From: an uncultured bacterium
GTDB lineage: Bacteria; Verrucomicrobiota; Lentisphaeria; Victivallales; Victivallaceae
Assembly (NCBI GenBank): GCA_900551245.1
Contig: URVC01000009.1
Location: 1 to 64,000 of the forward strand
Length of the DNA: 64,000 nt
Direction of reading: 5' to 3'
Of the stretch, positions 17,791 through 25,471 are shown one piece after another; position 1 is the first letter of the stretch; each line of letters starts with the position of its first letter. The notes under the pieces were generated by a model. That model did no database searches, was not told the DNA's origin, and worked only from the letters and a program-made list of their open reading frames with translations. Position numbers and translations under genes: made by a program.

Positions 17791-19101
17791 ATGAGCCAGG
17801 AAAATGAGTCTCTGCTGCGGTCGAACGGTGTCAGTTACGTGCTGCCGTTCATATTGATTACCTCATGCTTTGCCATGTGGGGCTTCGCCAACGACATCAC
17901 CAATCCGATGGTGAAGGCGTTTTCGAAGATCTTCCGCATGAGCGTGACCGACGGGGCGCTGGTGCAGGTTGCCTTCTACGGCGGCTACTTCGCGATGGCG
18001 TTTCCGGCGGCGATGTTCATCCGCCGCTTTTCCTACAAGGCGGGAATCCTGATGGGGCTGGGGCTTTACGCTTTCGGTGCGTTGCTTTTCTTCCCGGCGA
18101 AGATGACCGGCGCCTACTATCCCTTTCTGCTGGCCTACTTCATTTTGACCTGCGGACTGTCGTTTCTGGAGACCAGCGCCAACCCCTACATTCTCTCGAT
18201 GGGGCCGGAGGAGACCGCGACCCGGCGACTGAATCTCGCCCAGTCCTTCAATCCGATGGGCTCTTTGCTCGGGATGTTTGTCGCGATGCAGTTCATTCAG
18301 GCAAAGATGAATCCGCTTGACTCCGCGGAACGCGCCACACTGAGCGATGCGGAGTTTGAGATGGTGAAGAATGCCGACCTCACGGTACTGATCCGCCCCT
18401 ACCTTCTGATCGGGTTGGTGATCTTCGCGCTGTTTCTGGTGATCTGGTTCGCCCGGATGCCCGCCAACAACGACCAGTCACACGAGATCAACTTTCTGCC
18501 GACGCTGAAACGGCTGCTGAAACTGCCCCGGTATCGTGAAGGTGTGATCGCGCAGTTTTTCTACATGGGCGCACAGATCATGTGCTGGACCTTCATCATC
18601 CAGTACGGAACGAGGATTTTTGTCGGGCAGGGGATGGAGGAACGGGCCGCAGAGGTGCTTTCCCAGAAGTACAATATTGCCGCGATGCTGATTTTCTGCA
18701 TCAGCCGGTTCATCTGCACCTTCCTGCTTCGTTACCTCAATCCCGGCCGGCTGCTGATGATCCTGGCGGTGGCGGGCGGCATTTTTTCGCTCGGCACCGT
18801 GCTGCTTCAAGACATCTGGGGGCTCTACTCGCTGGTGGGAATTTCCGCCTGCATGTCGCTGATGTTTCCGACCATCTACGGCATTGCGCTGGAGGGGCTG
18901 GGCGACGATGCGAAGTTCGGCGCCGCCGGCCTTATCATGGCGATTCTCGGCGGTTCGGTTCTGCCGCCTCTGCAGGCGCTGATTATCGACCTCGGCAACG
19001 TGGGTGGATTCCCCGCGGTCAACCTCTCCTTCCTGCTGCCGCTGCTCTGCTTCGTGGTGGTGGCTCTCTACGGATTCCGGACCGGCAGGCAGCGCTGCTG
19101 A
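17791..19101 (+). CDS. fucP: FucP-type sugar:proton symporter (MFS)
   Basis: A 436-residue major facilitator transporter with about 12 hydrophobic helices. The N-terminus (CFAMWGFANDITNPMVKAF) and the GGYFAMAFPAAMFIRRF stretch are typical of the L-fucose/galactose/glucose:H+ symporter family. ETSANPYILSMGPEETATRR in the middle is another family block. The start at 17791 has GGAGG upstream. It has its own promoter and terminator but directly precedes the IclR catabolic operon, so it probably imports that operon's substrate. The gene symbol is by family; true specificity is unknown. Confidence 0.85.
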   Translation: MSQENESLLRSNGVSYVLPFILITSCFAMWGFANDITNPMVKAFSKIFRMSVTDGALVQVAFYGGYFAMAFPAAMFIRRFSYKAGILMGLGLYAFGALLFFPAKMTGAYYPFLLAYFILTCGLSFLETSANPYILSMGPEETATRRLNLAQSFNPMGSLLGMFVAMQFIQAKMNPLDSAERATLSDAEFEMVKNADLTVLIRPYLLIGLVIFALFLVIWFARMPANNDQSHEINFLPTLKRLLKLPRYREGVIAQFFYMGAQIMCWTFIIQYGTRIFVGQGMEERAAEVLSQKYNIAAMLIFCISRFICTFLLRYLNPGRLLMILAVAGGIFSLGTVLLQDIWGLYSLVGISACMSLMFPTIYGIALEGLGDDAKFGAAGLIMAILGGSVLPPLQALIIDLGNVGGFPAVNLSFLLPLLCFVVVALYGFRTGRQRC

Positions 19102-19123
19102 GCCTGCCATTGTACCGAATCTC

Positions 19124-19166
19124 ATCTCCGACGGAACGCGATGCGCTTTTGCCGGAGATTTTTTTT
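19124..19166 (+). terminator. Terminator after the FucP-like gene
   Basis: A 7-bp stem ATCTCCG/CGGAGAT (19124-19130 with 19153-19159) is followed by eight T. It separates the transporter from the IclR operon. Confidence 0.7.
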
Positions 19167-19187
19167 GATTATTTTCTGAATTACTCC

Positions 19188-19215
19188 TTGATTTTATTGC
19201 GAAGACTGATATGAT
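19188..19215 (+). promoter_or_regulatory. Promoter of the IclR catabolic operon
   Basis: TTGATT (19188-19193) and TATGAT (19210-19215) are 16 bases apart. Immediately downstream the AT-rich stretch contains the 8-bp palindrome TTTTAAAA, a possible but unproven operator. Confidence 0.55.
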
Positions 19216-19246
19216 ATTTTAAAATCATAAATCTAGATATTCAAAT

Positions 19247-19999
19247 ATGAATAAAATGCAAAATAATACCATTCCTGCCGTAGAGAAGACAGTGGCGATT
19301 TTGAATTGTCTCGGCAACCGGAACGGAGGAGCGACGCAGGCGGAGCTTGCTGCGGAGCTCGACATTACTCCGAGTACCTGCTACCGGATACTGCAGACGC
19401 TGCTGGCGGCGGATTTCGTCCGCAAGGGAGCGGGCGGGCGTTACGACCTCTCCAACGGACTTGCGCCGGTGGTGCGCAAACTTTCCGACTTCACGGCGCG
19501 GTTCAGTGTGGTCCAGCCGGTGCTCGACCGTCTTGCAGCGGAGACCGGACTTTGCTGCAAACTTTCGATTCGGCAGGGAAGGGACCAGGTCTCGATTCTG
19601 CGGGCGGAGTCACCGCGGCCGATGGCGGTTTCCGGCAAGATCGGTGTTCATTTCCCGATTGTGGAGGGGTCTGTCGGTGCGGCGCTGCTGGCGGATGCTT
19701 CGCCGGGAGAGATTCGAGAGCTTGCTGCAAGTTGTACTGTTCCGGTTGCCGAACAGAATCATGCCGAACTGGTGCTTGCCGGGGTGGAGGCGATCCGGCG
19801 GCATGGTTACTGTTTCAACGCCGGGAAGAACCGCTGGCGGGTCGATGCTCTTTCGGTTCCGGTCCGGGATATGGAAGGCAATGTGATTGCTGCGCTTACG
19901 TTGCTCGGCAGTGACGCCGATTTCACCGGGGATCAGGAACAGGCGCTTGCCTCCGCGGTGCGGCGTGCTGCGCGGGAATGTGCAAAACTTTGCGGTTGA
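19247..19999 (+). CDS. IclR-family transcriptional regulator
   Basis: A 250-residue regulator. Residues about 8-70 are the winged helix-turn-helix (TQAELAAELDITPSTCYRIL). The rest is the IclR effector domain, including SVPVRDMEGNVIAALTL near the C-terminus. It leads an operon of five catabolic genes with short gaps (27, 12, 12, 28 and 13 bp), so it is almost certainly their local regulator. No clear Shine-Dalgarno precedes the ATG at 19247, which may keep its level low. Uronate and aromatic catabolic operons are often run by IclR proteins. Confidence 0.88.
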   Translation: MNKMQNNTIPAVEKTVAILNCLGNRNGGATQAELAAELDITPSTCYRILQTLLAADFVRKGAGGRYDLSNGLAPVVRKLSDFTARFSVVQPVLDRLAAETGLCCKLSIRQGRDQVSILRAESPRPMAVSGKIGVHFPIVEGSVGAALLADASPGEIRELAASCTVPVAEQNHAELVLAGVEAIRRHGYCFNAGKNRWRVDALSVPVRDMEGNVIAALTLLGSDADFTGDQEQALASAVRRAARECAKLCG

Positions 20000-20026
20000 A
20001 TGTTATGTCATCTTTCAGGAGGAACC

Positions 20027-21349
20027 ATGAATCAGAAAATTGATCCAGCAACATTGAAAATCACCGACATGCGCTTCGCCGACATAGACGGCGCCCCGAA
20101 GCGGTGTACGCTGCTCAAACTCTACACCAATCAGGGATTGATCGGTTACGGCGAGGTGCGCGACGCTTCCAGCCGTACCTACGCCGCGATGCTCAAGAGC
20201 CGCATTCTCGGCGAAAATCCCTGCAACATCGACAAGATTTTCCGCCGGATCAAACAGTTCGGCGGGCCGTCCCGGCAGGCGGGTGGCGTCTGCGGCATTG
20301 AAGTTGCGCTGTGGGACCTCGCCGGCAAGGCGTGGGGTGTCCCGGTCTGGCAGCTGCTGGGCGGGAAGTTCCGCGATCGGATCCGGGTCTACTGCGACAC
20401 CGACTCCGAGGGCGGCGGGCGCGACATGGGCCGGGCGCTGGTCGATCGGATGAAGCAGGGGTACACCTTCCTCAAAATGGATCTCGGGATCGAGCTTCTG
20501 ATGGAACAGGAGGGGTGTCTCTCCGCTCCGCTCGGCTTCCTGGAAAAGATGCGCGAGTACAAGCAGACCGTATTCTCTACGCCGCACGGCTCGATCGATC
20601 CGCGGGCGATGCGCGGCGAGGCCTATGACCTTTTCAACACCGCGCACGGATTCACCGGCATCCATCTCACCGAAAAAGGATTGGATTATCTCGACAAGTA
20701 TATGGCTGACGTGCGTAAAGTGACCGGATACGAGATCCCGATTGCGATCGACCATCTCGGCCACATCCCGGTGGAGGACTGCATCCGGCTGGCCCGGCGG
20801 CTGGAAAAATACAATCTCGCCTGGATGGAGGACCCGGTGCCGTGGCAGTGGCACGATCAGTACCGGCGCATTGCGGCGGCGACCACGGTTCCGCTCGGCA
20901 CTGGCGAGGACATCTACCTCAAGGAGAACTTCCGGCCGTTGCTGGAATCCGGGGCTTTGGCGGTGGTTCATCCGGATGTGCTCACCGCGGGCGGCATTCT
21001 GGAAACGCACAAAATCGGCGACATGGCCGAGGAGTACGGCGTTCAGATGGCGATTCACATGGCGGAGAGTCCGATCGCCTGTCTGGCGGCGGTCCACGTC
21101 GCGGCGGCGACCCGGAACTTCATGGCGCTCGAGGTCCACTCGGTGGATGTGCCGTGGTGGCCCGATCTCATCGCGCCGCGTCTGGAAATCCGCGATGGAT
21201 TCATCACGGTTCCCGATGCGCCCGGTCTCGGCATTGAAGCGTTGAATGAGTCGTTGATCCGTGAGAAACTCCACCCCGATTTCCCCGAAGCCTGGGCTTC
21301 GACGGAAGAGTGGGATAAAGAGTGGGCCAACGACCGGCAGTGGAGCTGA
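20027..21349 (+). CDS. Enolase-superfamily (mandelate racemase/muconate lactonizing type) acid-sugar dehydratase
   Basis: A 440-residue enzyme of the enolase superfamily. The N-terminal capping domain is followed by ALWDLAGKAWGVPVWQLLGG and then the barrel. Metal-ligand candidates are Asp in AIDHLGHI, Glu in WMEDPVP and Glu in GTGEDIY; a C-terminal His is in AIHMAESP. In galactonate and mannonate dehydratases the first ligand is followed two residues later by a catalytic His (D-x-H). Here the sequence is D-H-L-G-H, so the base is shifted or different. The start at 20027 has CAGGAGGA. Likely role: dehydration of an aldonic or uronic acid. The substrate is uncertain. Confidence 0.8.
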   Translation: MNQKIDPATLKITDMRFADIDGAPKRCTLLKLYTNQGLIGYGEVRDASSRTYAAMLKSRILGENPCNIDKIFRRIKQFGGPSRQAGGVCGIEVALWDLAGKAWGVPVWQLLGGKFRDRIRVYCDTDSEGGGRDMGRALVDRMKQGYTFLKMDLGIELLMEQEGCLSAPLGFLEKMREYKQTVFSTPHGSIDPRAMRGEAYDLFNTAHGFTGIHLTEKGLDYLDKYMADVRKVTGYEIPIAIDHLGHIPVEDCIRLARRLEKYNLAWMEDPVPWQWHDQYRRIAAATTVPLGTGEDIYLKENFRPLLESGALAVVHPDVLTAGGILETHKIGDMAEEYGVQMAIHMAESPIACLAAVHVAAATRNFMALEVHSVDVPWWPDLIAPRLEIRDGFITVPDAPGLGIEALNESLIREKLHPDFPEAWASTEEWDKEWANDRQWS

Positions 21350-21361
21350 GAAGAGTCTGAA

Positions 21362-22327
21362 ATGAAACTTGGACTTATGCTGCCGGTCAAGCCGGATATC
21401 CGCTGGGTTCTGGCGCGGCAGGTCGGTGTGGAATACGCGATCACCAAGGCCGCTCCCGAACTGTCGGGGCAGTTGCCGCCGTGGGACTTCGAATCGCTGC
21501 ACAGCGTGAAGACACGTTTTGCGGAGCAGGGGTTCCGGCTGTGGGCTCTCGAAGGGGATGAATTCGATATGAGCCGGATCAAGCTCGGGTTGCCCGGGCG
21601 CGATGAGGATATCGAGCATTACTGCATGATGTTGAGGAATATGGGTCGGCTCGAAATTCCGCTTCTCTGCCTCAACTTCATGGCCGGTGTCGGCTGGTAC
21701 CGCACCCGGGTGGATCTGCCGGAGCGGGGAGGGGCGCTGACCAGTGAATTTGACCGCGCCGCGATGCCGCCGGAGCCGGAGCTGAAGCTCTCGCATGAAA
21801 AGTTATGGAGCAACTTCGAATATTTCATCCGGGCGGTGATTCCGGCGGCGGAAGAGGCCGGGGTGAAGATGGGGTTGCATCCGGATGACCCGCCGATCGA
21901 ACGGCTCTGCGGATATCCGCGCATTCTGACCAGTGCCGCGGCATTCCGGCGCGCGCTGGCGCTGGCGGCAAGTCCGAACTGCGGGGTGACCTTCTGTCAG
22001 GCGAACTTCCGGGCGATGGGGGAGGATGTTCCGGCGCTGATCGAGGAATTCTGCCGCAAAAAGCAGCTTTTCTTCTTCCACTTCCGCGATATCGAGGGGA
22101 CGGCGGAGCATTTCCGCGAAACCTTCCATGACAACGGACCGACCGATATGGCGAAGCTGTTGAAGCTTTTGAAAGAGAATGGATTTGACGGGATTCTCCG
22201 CCCGGATCATACGCCGACGATGGCGACCGAGGAGAACTGTGAACCCGGCTATGCCATGCTGGGCAATCTATTTGCCGTCGGATATATCCGCGGCATTCTG
22301 GATGCACTGAAAACCATTGAAAAATAA
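21362..22327 (+). CDS. uxuA: Mannonate dehydratase, UxuA family
   Basis: A 321-residue TIM-barrel protein of the UxuA family, which turns D-mannonate into 2-keto-3-deoxygluconate. Family blocks visible are WDFESLHSVK, GVKMGLHPDDPP (metal-binding His and Asp), NCGVTFCQANFRAMG, FFFHFRDIEGT and DGILRPDHTPTM. It is shorter than the ~390-residue E. coli enzyme, because the loops between barrel strands are reduced. It lies 12 bp after the enolase-superfamily gene and 12 bp before the GH10 gene. A second dehydratase next to an enolase-superfamily one suggests two acid sugars are processed. Confidence 0.85.
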   Translation: MKLGLMLPVKPDIRWVLARQVGVEYAITKAAPELSGQLPPWDFESLHSVKTRFAEQGFRLWALEGDEFDMSRIKLGLPGRDEDIEHYCMMLRNMGRLEIPLLCLNFMAGVGWYRTRVDLPERGGALTSEFDRAAMPPEPELKLSHEKLWSNFEYFIRAVIPAAEEAGVKMGLHPDDPPIERLCGYPRILTSAAAFRRALALAASPNCGVTFCQANFRAMGEDVPALIEEFCRKKQLFFFHFRDIEGTAEHFRETFHDNGPTDMAKLLKLLKENGFDGILRPDHTPTMATEENCEPGYAMLGNLFAVGYIRGILDALKTIEK

Positions 22328-22339
22328 AGGGATGGTGTG

Positions 22340-23830
22340 ATGACAGAATATCGTAAACCAAACGTGTCGCAGGCGGAAATCAACGAAGCATTCGGTCCCG
22401 CCTATCGTGAACAGTGGAATGACAAGTTGCAACGGCAGATCGATGCCGACATCGAGAAAAACCGCAAAGCGGAAGGGGAGTTTTCGCTGCCCGCTTCCGC
22501 TGCCGGGCGGGAGATTCAGGTCGAACAGCTCTCGCACGATTTTATCTTCGGCGCTCACATCTTCAACTTCGATCAGCTGGGAACCGATGAGCGCAACCGC
22601 CGTTACAAGGAGTTGTACGGCACACTGTTCAACTCCGCGACGATCGCCTTCTACTGGAAGCAGCTGGAGCTGGAGGAGGGGCATCCCCGTTTCCGGCCCG
22701 AATACCGTGACTCCGCCGATTTCTGGAACCACTGCCCGAATCCGAACTCTCAGCCGCACTGGCGCCGCCCCGCCACCGATCCAGTGGTGGAGTTCTGCCG
22801 GTCGAAGGGAATTCGTCTTCACGGTCACACGCTGGTCTGGGGCAACAACCGCTGGCAGATTCCGGACTGGCTGATTGGGCGGATGCCTCTCCATTTTCTC
22901 AAGAAGGCCAATCTGGAGCAAAATCCATCGGATGGCACCTTGGAGTGTCAGGCTACCGCGTATCCCTTTGAGGAGATGTCTGCTGACGAGATGGCGGAGG
23001 CGATGCCGGAATACACCACGCTGCTTAACGTCCTCACCGCGAAACGGATCATGGAAATTGCCGTGCGGTACGGTGACAAAATCGACAGCTGGGATGTCGC
23101 CAATGAGAGCGCCGCCGATTTCGGGAAGGGGCGGATGGTCCCCGGTTCGAAGCTGTGCAAGAGCTGGTATGGTCCGATGCCGGGCGACTATACCTATCGG
23201 GCATTTAAGATCGCCGAGAGCGTTTTCCCGGAAAAGGCGAAACTGAACATCAACGATTACAACCTTTCCGAAGATTATCTTCAGCAGGTATGCGATCTGC
23301 GCCGCCGGGGCTGCAAGATTGATATCATGGGGGCGCAGATGCATCTTTTCGACCCGCAGATATGTCTGAATATTGCTTCCGGCAAGGATCTTCGGCAGAG
23401 TCCGGAGACAGTTCGTCGAACGATGGAGCTGATCGGCAAGGCCGGGTTGCCGATTCACCTGTCGGAGATCACCATCACCTCTCCCGGAGGAGACCGCCGC
23501 GGCGAAATCATTCAGGCCGGAATCTCCCGCAACCTCTATCGGCTCTGGTTCAGTCTGGCTCCGATGATGGGCATCACCTGGTGGAACGTGGTCGACGGCT
23601 GCGGGGCACCGGGTGAACCGGCGATCTCCGGATTGTTCACCCGCGATATGGAGCCGAAGCTCTCCTATTTCGCGCTCAATGATCTCATCCATCACGAATG
23701 GCACACGAGTCTGTCGTGCCGCGCCGACCGCGAGGGAAAAGTGGGCTTCCGGGGCTTCCGGGGCCGTTACCGTCTAAGCTGGACCTCCGCGGAAGGCAAG
23801 GCGGAGTCGATGGAATGTCATCTGAAATAA
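22340..23830 (+). CDS. GH10-like glycosidase, predicted cytoplasmic
   Basis: A 496-residue protein with GH10 xylanase features: an N-terminal LSHDFIFGAHIFNF block, GHTLVWGNNRWQIPDW, WDVANES with the acid/base Glu, KIDIMGAQMHL, and HLSEITIT with the nucleophile Glu. The His that usually follows HTLVW is Gly here. I see no signal peptide, so it should act on imported oligosaccharides, for example aldouronic acids from glucuronoxylan. A GTG just upstream (22337) is an alternative start. It lies between uxuA and the RraA gene in the IclR operon. Deviating motifs leave room for a non-xylan substrate. Confidence 0.75.
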   Translation: MTEYRKPNVSQAEINEAFGPAYREQWNDKLQRQIDADIEKNRKAEGEFSLPASAAGREIQVEQLSHDFIFGAHIFNFDQLGTDERNRRYKELYGTLFNSATIAFYWKQLELEEGHPRFRPEYRDSADFWNHCPNPNSQPHWRRPATDPVVEFCRSKGIRLHGHTLVWGNNRWQIPDWLIGRMPLHFLKKANLEQNPSDGTLECQATAYPFEEMSADEMAEAMPEYTTLLNVLTAKRIMEIAVRYGDKIDSWDVANESAADFGKGRMVPGSKLCKSWYGPMPGDYTYRAFKIAESVFPEKAKLNINDYNLSEDYLQQVCDLRRRGCKIDIMGAQMHLFDPQICLNIASGKDLRQSPETVRRTMELIGKAGLPIHLSEITITSPGGDRRGEIIQAGISRNLYRLWFSLAPMMGITWWNVVDGCGAPGEPAISGLFTRDMEPKLSYFALNDLIHHEWHTSLSCRADREGKVGFRGFRGRYRLSWTSAEGKAESMECHLK

Positions 23831-23858
23831 CACTCATGCAACACAAGGAGATGTGAAT

Positions 23859-24614
23859 ATGCCTTCCCTTCAGGACATGAAGCAGAAAGCCAAAGAAGCC
23901 GGTCTCATGAAACTCGATCGGCTGATTGCCACCCGTCAGCGCATTCCGAACTGTGAACTGGCCATTCCGCTCGACGAACTCTGCGCCCGGTACGAGAAAC
24001 TCTACACCGGATGCATCAACGATGTGATGCGGGAACTCTGCCTGCTCAATCAGAATCTGCCGTCGAACATCATGCCGCTGCGCGATGAGATGGTGGTCTG
24101 CGGCGAGGCGTTCACGGTCAAGAGTGCGCCGAATGTGATGATCGAGGGGGAAATGACCTTCCGCGCTCAGATGCTCGACGAGATGAAGCCGGGCGGGCTG
24201 GTCGTCTGGGATACCTCGGAGGACACCGAAGCATCGCTCTGGGGCGGTGTGATGACCGCCACCGCCATTTCGAAGGGAATCCGTGGCGCAGTGATTTCCG
24301 GCGGCATCCGCGATACGAAGCAGATTCTCGAACAGAAGTTTCCGCTCTTCTACAAGTATCGCACCAGCAACGGTTCGCTTGGCCGCTGCATGATTACCCA
24401 CTATCAGGTTCCGGTCCGGATCGGCAAGGTGACTGTCCGCCCCGGCGACATCATCTTCGGCGACATCGACGGTGTGCTCTGCATTCCGCGTGAAATCGCC
24501 TGCGACGTGCTGTTGCGCGCCGAGGGGATCGAACGCAACGAGATCGATATCTTCTCCTGGGTCCGGCAGGGCGACACCATCTCCGAGATCATCGAAAAAG
24601 GCGGTTATTTCTAA
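23859..24614 (+). CDS. RraA-family aldolase-like protein
   Basis: A 251-residue protein of the RraA / 4-hydroxy-4-methyl-2-oxoglutarate aldolase family. The active-site stretch GAVISGGIRDTKQI keeps the Arg and metal-binding Asp needed for aldolase activity, and GDIIFGDIDGVLCIPRE is the second family block. That argues for an enzyme rather than an RNase E inhibitor. Length is slightly above the ~160-230 residues of simple RraA proteins because of an N-terminal extension (about residues 1-50). ATG 23859 has AAGGAG 8 bases upstream, better placed than GTG 23853. In this operon it could cleave a 2-keto-3-deoxy acid to pyruvate plus an aldehyde; that is inference. Confidence 0.8.
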   Translation: MPSLQDMKQKAKEAGLMKLDRLIATRQRIPNCELAIPLDELCARYEKLYTGCINDVMRELCLLNQNLPSNIMPLRDEMVVCGEAFTVKSAPNVMIEGEMTFRAQMLDEMKPGGLVVWDTSEDTEASLWGGVMTATAISKGIRGAVISGGIRDTKQILEQKFPLFYKYRTSNGSLGRCMITHYQVPVRIGKVTVRPGDIIFGDIDGVLCIPREIACDVLLRAEGIERNEIDIFSWVRQGDTISEIIEKGGYF

Positions 24615-24627
24615 GAGGACGCAGACG

Positions 24628-25401
24628 ATGGATGGAGCATTGGAAAAACTGTTCTCCCTCGCCGGTCATACGGCGCTGGTGACCGGTTCCAGCCGGGGCA
24701 TCGGCCGGGAGATTGCGCTTACGCTCGCCCGGGCGGGCGCGACGGTGATTCTGCACGGATCGCGGGAGTCCGCGAAACTCCGCGACGCCGTCGAGCTTGT
24801 GAAACAAATCGGCGGGCGGGGCGAATGCGTCACCGCCGACCTTACGGATGACAAGGCAACCGCTGCACTTCCCGACGCCTGCCGGGCGCTGGGGCTGGAG
24901 GTGGATATTCTCGTGCTGAACGCCTCCATTCAGGAGTATCTTCATGTGACCGATTACGAACCGGAGGAGTTCGCGCGGGAGTTCCAGGCGAACGTCGGCG
25001 CGGCGTTCCGGCTGGTGAAGGAGTTCTCCCCCGCGATGCGCCGGAAGCGCTGGGGGCGGATTGTCTGCGTCGGCAGCGTCAACCAGCTTCGCCCGGCGAC
25101 GCGGCTGTCGATCTACTCCGCAACCAAAGCGGCGCTGGAGAATTTCACCGTCTGCTGTGCGAAGGAGTTTGCCGCCGACGGCGTCACGGTGAACAACCTC
25201 GTGCCCGGCGTGATTCTGACCGACCGCAACGAGAAGATTCTGAGCGATGAAGCGTTCCGGGAGACGGTTCGCAGTTCGGTTCCGCTCGGCCGGTTCGGGA
25301 GTGTTTCCGACATGGCGGGAGCGTCACTTCTGCTCTGCAGCGAGGCCGGCGCCTACATTACCGGCATTGAACTGCCGGTGACCGGCGGCATGCATCTGTA
25401 G
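24628..25401 (+). CDS. Short-chain dehydrogenase/reductase
   Basis: A 257-residue classical SDR. The nucleotide-binding TGSSRGIG is near residue 20, NAS follows strand 4, the catalytic Tyr/Lys are in YSATKAALENF, and the C-terminus has the usual TGIELPVTGGMHL. It is close in size and pattern to gluconate 5-dehydrogenase or fructuronate/ketodeoxy-sugar reductases. The start at 24628 is 13 bp after the RraA gene, and a strong terminator follows. It probably supplies the oxidoreductase step (for example fructuronate to mannonate) feeding the dehydratases. That assignment is inferred from context. Confidence 0.82.
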   Translation: MDGALEKLFSLAGHTALVTGSSRGIGREIALTLARAGATVILHGSRESAKLRDAVELVKQIGGRGECVTADLTDDKATAALPDACRALGLEVDILVLNASIQEYLHVTDYEPEEFAREFQANVGAAFRLVKEFSPAMRRKRWGRIVCVGSVNQLRPATRLSIYSATKAALENFTVCCAKEFAADGVTVNNLVPGVILTDRNEKILSDEAFRETVRSSVPLGRFGSVSDMAGASLLLCSEAGAYITGIELPVTGGMHL

Positions 25402-25427
25402 AAGGAACGGCCCGGTTTGCCGGTATT

Positions 25428-25469
25428 CACCGGGTTCCGCAGAGAGCGCGGAACCCGGTGTTCTCTTTT
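25428..25469 (+). terminator. Terminator of the IclR operon
   Basis: A 13-bp GC-rich perfect stem (25428-25440 with 25448-25460) is followed by a T-rich tract. It sits between the convergent SDR and PilT-like genes. Confidence 0.8.
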
Positions 25470-25471
25470 GT

